The notes under the pieces were generated by a model. That model made no database searches. It was given only the letters and a program-made list of their open reading frames with translations, and had not been told where the DNA came from. This document shows, one piece after another, positions 1-8,223 of a stretch of DNA of 52,317 nucleotides (its first letter is position 1; each line of letters starts with the position of its first letter). Location of the stretch: positions 1 through 52,317 of IMG/VR virus record IMGVR_UViG_3300036828_000027; one strand, 5' to 3'. The translations under genes and the position numbers were made by a program. Origin of the DNA: a virus.

Positions 1-2373
1 CGTTGTTATTTCCTTTGGCCATTTGTACTGTACTCCGGCACGACGGGCCAGGAGGATATCTTTAGCCTTGCTGAGTCCGATACCTTTAATATTAGTAAGC
101 CCACCAAGGAACGCCCCGTCTGCATAACTCCAAGTAACACCACTCTTGTCTAAATCATATGGAGTAAATGGATAACCTGCCCTATCAAGTTCTCTCAAGT
201 AACGTTTGATAGGTTCCTCAAATGATAAGTTTCTAATATTAGCTAGAGCAAACTCAATAGGATAATGAGCCTTCAATACGCAGCAGAAATAAGACAACAT
301 ACCATAGGCTACTGCATGAGATTTATTGAATGCCCATGACCCCATCTTGTTAACACTATCCCATATCCTCCTGGCCGTGGTCTCATCTATGCCTTGTGAC
401 ATAGCACCTTCACGAAACCTCTGCCAGAAACGATCAAAGTATTCAATACCGAAAGACTTAGACATAGCCTTGCGTAATGTTGATGTATCCTCCCAAGATA
501 GTAGGCCAATCTCACGAACACAATTCATTACTTGTTCTTGATATACTATAACACCATATGTATCTTTGGTATAACGTTCCATAGATGGATGGACATATTG
601 CGCCTCTTGTTTACCCATACGTCTCTGAACCCACTCGTTACTGGCGCCAGAAGCGAATGGCCCTGGTCGAGCAAGAGCAGTAAGACAAGCTATATCATCG
701 AAACGATCTACAACTAGTCTCCTGGCGAGAGTTTGTAATGCTTGACCTTCAAACTGGAATATACCACAGAACTGAAACTTGCGCAATACTTCAAAAGCTT
801 TGTCATCATTTAGAGGATGCTTCAACAGATCACTATACTTCCAACCTATTGCCTCTAAACAATCAGCAATAATGGTTAGTGTCTTGAGACCTAATGCATC
901 TATCTTCATTAGATTGATTAGTTCGGCATCGTATTTATCAATATGAACTGTATTGGTTCTTACATCCTTAGCTACATAATTGATGAGAGGTTCATTGGTT
1001 ATAATGACACCAGCTGCATGCTTACCAGTAGTGTGTGCGTGGTTCTCTAGTTCTCCTGCAATAACCATAGCGGGATACTGTTCAATAAACCTTTGTCCTA
1101 TTTCTAGTTCTTTGAACGTATCAAGAATACATAGTCCTGCTCGTGAGTCTCCACTGCTCCTTTTGAGCATTGAGTCCTTTAGAGCAATAGTATCAGCATC
1201 AGGTATTCTTAATGCTTTGGCAGCCTCTCCAATAGCAGACTTGGGCTTATATCTTAGTATGGTCCCCAATCGCGCAACATTCTCACGACCATATTTATTT
1301 TGGATATAGTCAAATACCATTTCTCTTTTATTGTCTTGGAAATCAATGTCAATATCAGGCAAGTCATACCGAGTGATATCAATAAACCTCTCAAAAATAA
1401 GCCCATGAGGTAGAGGATCAATGTCAGTAATACCAAGCAAATAGCAGACAAGAGAACCGCAGGAAGAACCGCGAGCAGGGCCAACCACCATATTCTCTTT
1501 TGCATATCGCACCATATCTGTTATAACATAGAAGTAATCCTCATAGCCTTTGTCATTGATAAGTTTCAATTCATAGTCTAATCTGTCTTTGTATACTTGA
1601 TTGAGTTCTAATCCTCTACTCCTGGCGCCCACAAGACACATATCCAGTAATGTTGTTCCTGAACTATACTTGATGTTAGTTGCTGTTTGTATAGTAGCAT
1701 CACATTCTTCTGCGAGCCGGTCCGCCAGGAGGAAGGCTTCATCACTAATGTTCATTTCATTACGCAATCCCCACTCATCCATAATATACATAGGTGATGG
1801 TCGGTCGTTGCGAAACTTCCTGGCTAGTATTTGATATATTGAACGATCCTCAGCATTGATCATATAGTTATCAGATACAGCAACAACCTTTCCATCTCTT
1901 AGTAGCATACCTCGCGTAGAACTGTGCCCCTCCCGTAATACGCGCTGCCCGAGCTTAGGTCCATCTCCTAGTCCTGAACTTCCGCTGAGTATAATAACAT
2001 CTTTACTGAAATCATTTAATTTCAAGAATGGTAGACGCGGAACAAAATAAAAATTGCGAGTTGCTTCCTCCATAGCAGAATAGATTTCACGTAATCCAGA
2101 ATTGGTCTTTGCTATGATTGGTAACCAAAATATGTTTTGTCTCTTTTCACGAACATTGACATCTCTAACAAAAGCAAATTCACACCCAAACAATGGTTTA
2201 ATACCTGCATCTTTACAATACTTATTCCAAATAACATGGCCAAATGTTGAGTTGCGATCTGTTATTCCTGCGGATTGACATCCTAATTCTTTGAGTCTAT
2301 TCACCACCTTTTGAATAGGCCCATAAGCCCATCCGAAACTGTATTCGGTTCTTATTTTGAGTTGGGTATGCAT
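1..2373 (-). CDS. dnaE: DNA polymerase III alpha-like subunit, N-terminal and catalytic part (runs off left edge)
   Basis: Replicative C-family polymerase. The 791 codons seen include a PHP-like N-terminus, then PDIDIDF at residues 339-345 and KIDALGLKTLT near 490-500, which supply the three catalytic aspartates (D342, D344, D492). Helix-hairpin-helix sequence (NIKGIGLSKAKDILLARR) lies near the edge. In the PHP start the usual HxRVH is QLKIR, so metal ligands are missing and proofreading probably rests on the DnaQ-like exonuclease encoded upstream. The ATG at 2373 follows AGGAAGG and overlaps the HNH gene by 22 bases. The frame is open to base 1 and continues in frame at the right edge (51886-52317), giving about 931 residues if the map is circular, shorter than bacterial DnaE (about 1160) and ending after the OB-fold. 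Confidence 0.93.
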   Translation of the reverse strand, partial: MHTQLKIRTEYSFGWAYGPIQKVVNRLKELGCQSAGITDRNSTFGHVIWNKYCKDAGIKPLFGCEFAFVRDVNVREKRQNIFWLPIIAKTNSGLREIYSAMEEATRNFYFVPRLPFLKLNDFSKDVIILSGSSGLGDGPKLGQRVLREGHSSTRGMLLRDGKVVAVSDNYMINAEDRSIYQILARKFRNDRPSPMYIMDEWGLRNEMNISDEAFLLADRLAEECDATIQTATNIKYSSGTTLLDMCLVGARSRGLELNQVYKDRLDYELKLINDKGYEDYFYVITDMVRYAKENMVVGPARGSSCGSLVCYLLGITDIDPLPHGLIFERFIDITRYDLPDIDIDFQDNKREMVFDYIQNKYGRENVARLGTILRYKPKSAIGEAAKALRIPDADTIALKDSMLKRSSGDSRAGLCILDTFKELEIGQRFIEQYPAMVIAGELENHAHTTGKHAAGVIITNEPLINYVAKDVRTNTVHIDKYDAELINLMKIDALGLKTLTIIADCLEAIGWKYSDLLKHPLNDDKAFEVLRKFQFCGIFQFEGQALQTLARRLVVDRFDDIACLTALARPGPFASGASNEWVQRRMGKQEAQYVHPSMERYTKDTYGVIVYQEQVMNCVREIGLLSWEDTSTLRKAMSKSFGIEYFDRFWQRFREGAMSQGIDETTARRIWDSVNKMGSWAFNKSHAVAYGMLSYFCCVLKAHYPIEFALANIRNLSFEEPIKRYLRELDRAGYPFTPYDLDKSGVTWSYADGAFLGGLTNIKGIGLSKAKDILLARRAGVQYKWPKEITT

Positions 2374-2648
2374 TGTGGTGCCCTTCCTCTTATTATTGCA
2401 TCTTGTAGGTTATCTTTTGGAGTGCCCAAATAGAGATGGTCTAAGTTTACACATCTATTATTATCACAATGATGAAGAACCCATAATCCTTTGGGTATTG
2501 CACCTTTGTGTTTTAACCACATTTTCCTAGCCTTTGGTGCTTTGTTTGTTTCCCAGCAACCAGTTATTGGATTAATGGTATATGTTATCCTTACATCAGT
2601 ATCGGGTATCCTGCCGTATCTATTCTTTCTGGGACCCCAAGTTCGCAC
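2352..2648 (-). CDS. HNH endonuclease (free-standing homing type, HNH_3-like)
   Basis: A 98-residue protein with the HNH_3-type core LHHCDNNRCVNLDHLYLGT at residues 58-76 followed by PKDN (77-80): paired histidines at 59-60, cysteines at 61 and 66, histidine 71 and asparagine 80. The N-terminal half (TYTINPITGCWETNKAPKAR) matches the region that precedes this core in phage HNH proteins. It is wedged between an upstream gene, overlapped by 29 bases, and dnaE, overlapped by 22 bases, as expected for a mobile intron-less endonuclease inserted next to a conserved replication gene. DNA nicking or cleavage is known for the family. The target here is not known. Confidence 0.88.
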   Translation of the reverse strand: MRTWGPRKNRYGRIPDTDVRITYTINPITGCWETNKAPKARKMWLKHKGAIPKGLWVLHHCDNNRCVNLDHLYLGTPKDNLQDAIIRGRAPQCIPNSK

Positions 2649-2934
2649 GATACATCTCCAGTTCTTTATTTGTTGGTATCATAGTAGCATAGATGTTTGC
2701 CATCACTGCAAGTTTTTTCTCAAGATTTATTATATCAATTAGTGAAGTTGATGCATGTTCTTGAATGGCTTTCCATTTTTGTACATCCATTAATCCTTGA
2801 TCATCTATCTCCCATAACTTGTGATTGGAATATGTTACTACGTTTTTGAGTCCTTGTATAGTTTGATCTATTGCCATACCTAATATTCTTGCACGTCTAC
2901 GTTTCTCATAATCCTCCTGGCGCATGTCACTCAT
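2620..2934 (-). CDS. Small conserved-looking phage protein, function unknown
   Basis: About 104 residues, highly charged at the N-terminus (QEDYEKRRRARILG) and helical throughout. I do not recognise a family. The frame opens at 2952, but the ATG at 2934 is preferred: it has GGAG eight bases upstream and overlaps the stop of the exonuclease gene as ATGA, typical of translational coupling. A GCCAGGAG copy (2914-2921) lies inside the first codons. It sits between the exonuclease and polymerase genes, so a replication role is possible but not shown. Confidence 0.7.
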   Translation of the reverse strand: MSDMRQEDYEKRRRARILGMAIDQTIQGLKNVVTYSNHKLWEIDDQGLMDVQKWKAIQEHASTSLIDIINLEKKLAVMANIYATMIPTNKELEMYRANLGSQKE

Positions 2935-3482
2935 GTTGGCATCTCCGCCCATTGCCGATTAATCATTTCTTTGTAGACGCGAACTAATGCTTTTGTATCT
3001 GCTTCCGCTCTATGAGCCTCTTCAAATGTTTCACCAAATAGTTCAAAGTATAGATTGCCAAGAGACATACGATATCCTTTGATCTTCATTACTTCTTCAA
3101 CAGTACATACATTCTTGGGAGGCCACGGGAAATTTGTTACTTTGTTTATACGTCTAAGTTCATATTCAAGTACATGTTTATCAAATTGTAGATTGTGGCC
3201 AACTAGTATAGATACATCAAGAAAGTAATTGGCTAGTTGTTTATAGTGCCCTGCAAAGGGCTTCTGGCCCGAAACCTCTTCATCTGTAATGCCATGTATG
3301 TTGACAACTTCAAGAGGTATTCGTATTGGAGGTTTGACTAATGTAGTGAGTATTGCTATAATGTCAAGATCATAATTAGTCTTTACACAAGAGATTTCTA
3401 CCATATGAGGTTGATGCGCTAGGTCTGCAGCCTCTACGGCCAGGAGCGCAGTTGTTTCTGTATCCATAAATACTATTGTCAT
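2931..3482 (-). CDS. DnaQ-like 3'-5' exonuclease (DEDDh)
   Basis: A 183-residue exonuclease of the DNA polymerase III epsilon type, likely the proofreader for the polymerase encoded downstream. ExoI is MDTETTALL (D7, E9), ExoII is GHNLQFD (D101), and ExoIII is EAHRAEADTKAL (H157, D162), so the DEDDh set is complete. The ATG at 3482 follows GAGGAAA. It overlaps its upstream neighbour by four bases and the next gene by an ATGA, so it belongs to a tightly packed operon. Its length fits a stand-alone exonuclease domain without a C-terminal polymerase-binding extension. Confidence 0.93.
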   Translation of the reverse strand: MTIVFMDTETTALLAVEAADLAHQPHMVEISCVKTNYDLDIIAILTTLVKPPIRIPLEVVNIHGITDEEVSGQKPFAGHYKQLANYFLDVSILVGHNLQFDKHVLEYELRRINKVTNFPWPPKNVCTVEEVMKIKGYRMSLGNLYFELFGETFEEAHRAEADTKALVRVYKEMINRQWAEMPT

Positions 3483-3769
3483 GGTCGTTTTTCCTCATCT
3501 AGTTCAAGTAATATTGTTGCATATACTGCCATATCTTTGAGATGATCAGAATTTTCTGGTGTATAGAAATTGTTACAGTATCGCATTAACTTTGTTATGA
3601 TATGAACTATAATACAGAACCTATTGAAATTCAATGGCGTATCTAATTCAACTCCTTTAGTAAACAATGCTTCTAATACTGGCCCTGCTTCTTTATAATT
3701 GGGTCCATATTCTTGGTTTCTTTTGTCATATAAGTTTGCTAGTTCTACTAATTGATCTGATGGTGTCAT
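3479..3769 (-). CDS. DUF6378-like small protein (nucleotide pyrophosphohydrolase-like fold)
   Basis: A 96-residue protein. DKRNQEYGPNYKEAGPVLEA near the N-terminus and IVHIITKLMRYCNN...DHLKDMAVYATILLEL at the C-terminus match the pattern of phage DUF6378 proteins (R-x-x-x-Y-G, then K-x-x-R and D-x-A-x-Y). I think this family is related to MazG-like all-helical NTP hydrolases, but its substrate is not established. It starts at an ATG overlapping the stop of the MazG-like gene (TAATG), so the two are probably co-translated. Confidence 0.7.
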   Translation of the reverse strand: MTPSDQLVELANLYDKRNQEYGPNYKEAGPVLEALFTKGVELDTPLNFNRFCIIVHIITKLMRYCNNFYTPENSDHLKDMAVYATILLELDEEKRP

Positions 3770-4167
3770 TAGAACTTTTTACCTCCTGGCAGCATACGTG
3801 CTTCTAGTTTGTGATCTTCTCTCATTTGATTATAACAGAACTTCTCAGCAAAGCAAGTTCCCAAGTTTAGTCGCAAACCTCCTGCCAAATCAAATATTCG
3901 TATTAGAGCATCTGCCAATTCTACTGTTATTGATGCTTGCTGAGTTATGTGCTCATCCTTAGCATCTTTGCGATAGCCTTCCAATGCTTCACTGATCTCA
4001 CTGTGTATTAGGCATAGTAATTCTCCTACATTACGTTCCTTATCCCACCAATGATTAGCTCTTGATGCTCCATGGCATTGTGCCATTAAGTTCTCTATCA
4101 TGAGACCCATTTTGTAGTATGTATCTACAGAAACGATGAAGCCATTGGTATCTGTGTCTTTGATCAT
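3769..4167 (-). CDS. MazG-like nucleotide pyrophosphohydrolase
   Basis: A 132-residue protein with the MazG-type metal-binding helices: ELLCLIHSEISEALEGYRKD (E-x-x-E type) and VELADALIRIFDLAGG (E-x-x-D). Family members hydrolyse NTPs or dNTPs to monophosphates, and phage versions are thought to adjust nucleotide or (p)ppGpp pools. It lies in an operon with ThyX and the DUF6378-like protein, which fits nucleotide metabolism. The start overlaps the preceding gene as ATGA, with AGGAGTAATGAT upstream. The exact substrate cannot be read from the sequence. Confidence 0.82.
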   Translation of the reverse strand: MIKDTDTNGFIVSVDTYYKMGLMIENLMAQCHGASRANHWWDKERNVGELLCLIHSEISEALEGYRKDAKDEHITQQASITVELADALIRIFDLAGGLRLNLGTCFAEKFCYNQMREDHKLEARMLPGGKKF

Positions 4168-4358
4168 ATCATTACTCCTAATGTATTAGCTATCTTTGAC
4201 ACTGCTTCAAATTCCATTCTTCGTAAATCAAATATTGATAGTGGCGATCGCTGTGAGCAAGCTTGTTCAATTCTAGCACATTCACTAGAGAATATTGTTC
4301 TTGCTTTAGCTAACGGAGTATCAGATTTCATCATTTCTAGCACTTCAGTATCGGTCAT
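4164..4358 (-). CDS. Small protein, function unknown
   Basis: A 64-residue, mostly helical protein (TDTEVLEMMKSDTPLAKART...FDLRRMEFEAVSKIANTLGVMI). No family recognised. It resembles short proteins seen beside MazG-like genes in phage genomes. Its ribosome-binding site is supplied by a GCCAGGAG copy (4366-4373 on the complementary strand) seven bases before the ATG, one of the few places where this dispersed octamer has an obvious role. Confidence 0.65.
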   Translation of the reverse strand: MTDTEVLEMMKSDTPLAKARTIFSSECARIEQACSQRSPLSIFDLRRMEFEAVSKIANTLGVMI

Positions 4359-4362
4359 ATCA

Positions 4363-5109
4363 TTACTCCTGGCGCAGTATGTCGAGATGTTTCATTGCTA
4401 TCCAAGCTTGGGTTTCGTTTTGAGACTTGCCTGTTTCTTTGATCTCCTTGTCTAGTTGCTCTTTAAGATAAGATGCTAGTTCTTTGTGGGCATCAGCATT
4501 GCGAGGCATAATAAACAATAGAGACCAAGGCCATACCTCTAATACACTTGTGACCATTTGCTTTAATACTTCAGCATATTCGTCCTGAACTCTTGGAGTC
4601 ATACGCTTCTTGACTAGATCAGCAAAGTTGCGCAAGTTAATCTTCATACAAATATTGGTGAGTATATCTGTTGGCAATACTCCACGAGCATCCTCAGGCT
4701 TTGCTCCCAAATCAATTAGTGTTCGATATGTATTGCTAATAGTAGACATAGTAACAGCATATAAATTTTGAATAGTTTCATTGTCCTTTATTGACGGCCC
4801 AGTATGATATTCAAACCCAGTCATATCAACTATACGCATAGCTTGTTGAGCATAGCTTGCAGTCCTAGTCCTAACAAGTTGGTGAGTAAATGCCCTTGAT
4901 ACTCCTTCAATAACAAACATGAGGTCTACAAACTCCCATGAACTTGGGATCGTTGTAGACATATACTTCAATTCTGCCATCTTCTTCTCACGCGGCCAGG
5001 AGCGGATTTCATCCATTCCTTCTGGGCCCATCTTCAATCTTGTGTTCTTAGTAAAGATGAGCAACTCTATTGCTTCTGGCGTCGCATATAGTAATGTTAC
5101 CTTAGGCAT
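4363..5109 (-). CDS. thyX: Flavin-dependent thymidylate synthase
   Basis: A 248-residue ThyX, which makes dTMP from dUMP using FAD, NADPH and methylene-tetrahydrofolate. The region SRAFTHQLVRTRTASYAQQ followed by AMR (residues 71-92) is the phage form of the ThyX signature: the usual RHR is RTR, as in many phage homologues. Later segments (ARGVLPTDILTNICMKINLR and LRNFADLVKKR) are typical of the dUMP-binding and C-terminal regions. ATG at 5109 with AGGAGAG upstream. The gene for an FAD oxidoreductase-like protein lies immediately upstream in the same operon. Confidence 0.93.
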   Translation of the reverse strand: MPKVTLLYATPEAIELLIFTKNTRLKMGPEGMDEIRSWPREKKMAELKYMSTTIPSSWEFVDLMFVIEGVSRAFTHQLVRTRTASYAQQAMRIVDMTGFEYHTGPSIKDNETIQNLYAVTMSTISNTYRTLIDLGAKPEDARGVLPTDILTNICMKINLRNFADLVKKRMTPRVQDEYAEVLKQMVTSVLEVWPWSLLFIMPRNADAHKELASYLKEQLDKEIKETGKSQNETQAWIAMKHLDILRQE

Positions 5110-5118
5110 TGTTCTCTC

Positions 5119-6051
5119 CTATGTTGGGAAGTATCCGTAGTGTCCTGATCTTATCTGTCTTTGTGATATAAACCGGCTGATTACATCAATGTCTCCCATT
5201 ACATCATCGAGTAGTATCTGTCTCCAAGTAGCGTATCGTCCTAATGAATAGATATTGAATTTGTCAGTAGCCCACAGTATAAACTTCTGTCTTTCATAAT
5301 CATTTATTGGAACTATCTTGCCGTATTGCTGTTCCTTTTCAATGACATTAGTTATATCAATATGATTGATATCAAACATGAGACCAAGATATTTCTTAAT
5401 GTGATCGTCAATAATATCTGAGCAGTCAGGTTTATGCGCAAACTCCATTGTCATTCTATTGCCAGTAATGCTGACTCTATAAGGTTCATATTCTCCATAT
5501 GGAACATATAGAGTTTGGTATACATCTACACCTAATAGATCGCAATTAATAGTCCATATCTTTTTGGTTTCAAATTTAGGTTGTCTTGGATAGTCAAGTA
5601 TACGCATTAAATCCGGCATCGGAATTGTAGAAATAATTGGTTGTTCGATTTTGGTGCCTCTAAGTAAACTCTCAGCATTATGTTCGTATTTGATATCGGC
5701 TCCAATGCTACATGTCTTGACCAAGTCGTATGGCGCAATGTAGCGTGAAACATTTGCAATATTGGTAATAGATCGGTTGTAGGCTCCACCGGTTGATTTG
5801 ATAGAATAAGCATTATATTCTCTGATGGTTGGAGAATTTGTAATCGTTTCATCATCAAGAAGCACTCCTTTGTAGACAGTTACTTCTTTGAATGGAACGC
5901 CTATAGCATCTCCAACTATAGAGGATCGAAACCTCAGTAATGCACTATGATTATTTGGCAATTCTTTTTGCTGTTCATAAATGATAGGGTCCCAATGAAT
6001 TAATCTCCTGGCGGCCAGGAGGCCTGCCAATCCTGCGCCTAGGATAATCAT
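5119..6051 (-). CDS. FAD/NAD(P)-binding oxidoreductase-like protein
   Basis: A 310-residue protein beginning MIILGAGLAGLLAARRL, a GxGxxG Rossmann motif for FAD or NAD at the extreme N-terminus, followed by YEQQ, where an acidic residue for the ribose would sit. HSALLRFRSS and the C-terminal NIYSLGRYATWRQILLDDV resemble amine-oxidase or UDP-galactopyranose-mutase-like flavoproteins, where the last motif helps bind FAD. The substrate is unknown. It overlaps the upstream gene by ATGA and ends nine bases before thyX. One inference is that it supports flavin or folate chemistry, or modifies a nucleotide. The pair of GCCAGGAG copies at 6005-6021 encodes part of the first helix. Confidence 0.75.
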   Translation of the reverse strand: MIILGAGLAGLLAARRLIHWDPIIYEQQKELPNNHSALLRFRSSIVGDAIGVPFKEVTVYKGVLLDDETITNSPTIREYNAYSIKSTGGAYNRSITNIANVSRYIAPYDLVKTCSIGADIKYEHNAESLLRGTKIEQPIISTIPMPDLMRILDYPRQPKFETKKIWTINCDLLGVDVYQTLYVPYGEYEPYRVSITGNRMTMEFAHKPDCSDIIDDHIKKYLGLMFDINHIDITNVIEKEQQYGKIVPINDYERQKFILWATDKFNIYSLGRYATWRQILLDDVMGDIDVISRFISQRQIRSGHYGYFPT

Positions 6052-6539
6052 GGCGACAATTCACTTCCATCTGCATTGAAGAATACCCACTCTGGTTGAT
6101 AGCCTTCAAGCTTGTACATATAACCTTGCTTATACTTGAAAGGCCATATCCTCCCAAATAGCTTTTGGTGTATAGTCTTCAACACGCTGAGATGTTTACT
6201 TGATAGTCTAATGTCGTCAAAGTTCTTGTCGGCAATGTCAAGTAAATCGCGCTCAAGTTGATTTAGTTGACCACCATTCTTTTTGGACTCATACAAGAAC
6301 TCTTTGAACTTTACTACTTCTACAGGATCATTGATTAGGTTATATGGCACTTTCTGTCCATATTGTTTGATCCTTTCCTCCATTGAAATTTCTTCGTCTG
6401 GAACATTGTGCATTGGTGGTAGTTCATCATCATTGTATATGGCAGCTATTTGTCGCGCCATTATTGCTTGGGTTGTTTTTATCTCTTTGAGTTCTTCAAA
6501 GATAGACTTGAGAAAGTCAGTGTAAGTTCCAGGTGTCAT
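6048..6539 (-). CDS. Hypothetical protein
   Basis: A 163-residue protein with a helical N-terminus (TDFLKSIFEELKEIKTTQAI), an acidic proline-rich linker near residues 38-50, and a longer helical C-terminal half containing QLERDLLDIADKNFDD and SVLKTIHQKLFGRIW. No family recognised. The ATG at 6539 has AGGAGAG at the right spacing. It overlaps the flavoprotein gene by four bases, so the two are probably made together. Confidence 0.65.
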   Translation of the reverse strand: MTPGTYTDFLKSIFEELKEIKTTQAIMARQIAAIYNDDELPPMHNVPDEEISMEERIKQYGQKVPYNLINDPVEVVKFKEFLYESKKNGGQLNQLERDLLDIADKNFDDIRLSSKHLSVLKTIHQKLFGRIWPFKYKQGYMYKLEGYQPEWVFFNADGSELSP

Positions 6540-6541
6540 TT

Positions 6542-6625
6542 TTACTCTCCTATGTTAAGTGGGCAATGGGAGGAACATCCCCATTCCTTGTATAGTTTTG
6601 CCCAATTCTCTATACCGCCGACCAA
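6542..6625 (-). CDS. Possible 27-residue peptide with TTG start
   Basis: A short frame, NWAKLYKEWGCSSHCPLNIGE at its end, stops two bases before the ATG of the next gene (TAAaaATG), and its final codons contain that gene's Shine-Dalgarno sequence. A TTG at 6625 with AGCAGG upstream could start it. The CxxxC pair and tryptophans look protein-like, but the length is marginal. It could also be the tail of a decayed gene, because the same frame meets a TGA just upstream. Confidence 0.28.
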   Translation of the reverse strand: MVGGIENWAKLYKEWGCSSHCPLNIGE

Positions 6626-6775
6626 TCTTGCCTGCTTATCTTTTACCCAGGCTCAGGTTTACTCAAAGCAATAATAGGTGAGAAACATGTGAGGTTCTAT
6701 TATTGCCAGAGAGAAAGGTCATGTCGCCATGTGCGCCCGGTCATGTGGAGGTGCGCCTGGAACCTCTAGTTCATA
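6626..6775. other. Non-coding gap with inverted repeat
   Basis: No convincing gene here. GAGGTTC near 6690 and GAACCTC near 6760 form an inverted repeat about 60 bases apart, enclosing two copies of a CATGT-containing segment (GGTCATGT). It may be a folded 5' leader for the downstream operon or a weak terminator for the SSB-like gene. No T-tract was found. Confidence 0.35.
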
Positions 6776-7627
6776 TCAGAATGCTGGGATTTTATCACCA
6801 CCAAGATCATCTTGAGGCTGTTCCCAGTCAGTCTGCTGTTGAATATCTCCTTCCAAGAAATGTTCTTGTAGGAGAATAGCTTGCTTAAATATCTCTTCAC
6901 CATTCGGTAAATCTTGTGTTCTTACGTGCATATTCTTTTCATTTACATTCTTTACAATCTTTGGAGACCACCAAGATTGACCTTGAGTATTACGCAACAA
7001 GTCTAATGTCATCTTGTATGTGAAGTAATAGAATGGCGGAGTAATCGTCTGCCCATTACCCAACTTAATACGAGTTTGAGTAAGCATAGTTGACAAGAGA
7101 TTGGCGACGCGATTACCAGTGCTTCTCAAATTGAAGAAGCTAGGATCAGTCTCACCAGTCTTAGTGTTAACATCCAAGATAAGAAATGATCTCTGCTTAT
7201 CTATATAGTTGCCGTCTCTGGTAATTGGATTGAGAGCTTCACGTTGGGCAGGCTCACACAAAGCCTTCCAACCTTCATCAGTCCCCCAAATCTTTACCAT
7301 TCCGCTGCCAGGATTATTAGACACCCACTGTATAGTTTGTTTCTGGTGCCCAATAACGCATAGTATCAGTCCCTCCTGGCCAGGAGTCAATTTGTTACTG
7401 GAAGTATTGTAGAACATTCCCGCTTTGGCATTAGGAACATATTGCGGCCCACCTTCCTGGACCTCAGGGTTTAATTGTTGTAATACTTTGAGGCGAGGAA
7501 CAACGAGTTCATTGCGTTCAAACTTAGTATTCTTTTCGGCCAGCTTGGCCAGCATTTCTTCTTCTTGAGTAAGAGTTGTTGGAACTTGCTCAGAGGCGCT
7601 GTCTTGACGAACTACACGCTTTGCCAT
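6776..7627 (-). CDS. Probable single-stranded DNA-binding-like replication protein
   Basis: A 283-residue protein. The body (VVPRLKVLQQLNPEVQEG, KAGMFYNTSSNKLTPGQEG) is a type common in phage replication clusters and usually left unnamed. The C-terminus is acidic and ends DDLGGDKIPAF, resembling the acidic tail ending in phenylalanine of SSB and T7 gp2.5, which recruits partner proteins. Assignment as an SSB analogue is an inference from that tail, the length and the position with polymerase and exonuclease genes. ATG at 7627 with AAAGGAGAG. Confidence 0.5.
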   Translation of the reverse strand: MAKRVVRQDSASEQVPTTLTQEEEMLAKLAEKNTKFERNELVVPRLKVLQQLNPEVQEGGPQYVPNAKAGMFYNTSSNKLTPGQEGLILCVIGHQKQTIQWVSNNPGSGMVKIWGTDEGWKALCEPAQREALNPITRDGNYIDKQRSFLILDVNTKTGETDPSFFNLRSTGNRVANLLSTMLTQTRIKLGNGQTITPPFYYFTYKMTLDLLRNTQGQSWWSPKIVKNVNEKNMHVRTQDLPNGEEIFKQAILLQEHFLEGDIQQQTDWEQPQDDLGGDKIPAF

Positions 7628-7638
7628 TTTGCTCTCCT

Positions 7639-8139
7639 TTACTCAATTACTGTTATGTTGTAGCGGTTAACATAGAAGATGTCTTCAGGTATCACCATGT
7701 TGTTACCTTCCATTTCTCTACCCCAAGCATTGAGTGTCTGCCAGTTAATGTCTTTCTTTACAAGGTATTGTACATGTAATTTGTCTAGTGTTGCTTTGAT
7801 CTCTGGTAGACGTTGATTTCCTTTGCCTAATGAAATATCAATCATAGTCTTAACCATACCGGCATGACCATGTTTCGTTAGCCATTCGTCAGCTAACTCC
7901 ATACGATCTTGTGGTGGTCGTTGTACTTGCATAACAGGCTTGACTGCAATAGTAAAGCCATTAGATAGTGCAAATTTATTGAGACCGATACCAGTCATCA
8001 ATACTGGAAGATCAATAGAGGATATTTGCTTGAATTGATCTTCCTTGACTTTTAGTTCTGTTCTTAGTGCTTCTATTGTTCTTTCAATCTTGACCATTTC
8101 TTCTGCAAGTTTTACTATGTTTTGTATAGTATCTGACAT
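7639..8139 (-). CDS. Hypothetical protein with N-terminal coiled coil
   Basis: A 166-residue protein. Residues 1-40 form a likely coiled coil (LAEEMVKIERTIEALRTELK), followed by a globular part with QRPPQDRMELADEWLTKHG, a pattern I associate with phage proteins encoded beside SSB-like genes. Function unknown; a partner of the downstream SSB-like protein is a guess. Strong AAGGAG before the ATG at 8139. It is the first gene after the sigma-70-like promoter at 8248-8275. Confidence 0.62.
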   Translation of the reverse strand: MSDTIQNIVKLAEEMVKIERTIEALRTELKVKEDQFKQISSIDLPVLMTGIGLNKFALSNGFTIAVKPVMQVQRPPQDRMELADEWLTKHGHAGMVKTMIDISLGKGNQRLPEIKATLDKLHVQYLVKKDINWQTLNAWGREMEGNNMVIPEDIFYVNRYNITVIE

Positions 8140-8223
8140 TATAACTCCTTACTGATTGAACATCTCCAAGTTACGGGAGACAGCCCCTGCCAGGACTGCC
8201 TCCCAAGGAACATACACGAGCAC

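Noticed and set aside
4245-4255. GCGATCGC (HIP1) as evidence of a cyanobacterial host
   Set aside because: Only this copy was noticed, far below the density in HIP1-rich cyanobacteria; it does not support a host call.
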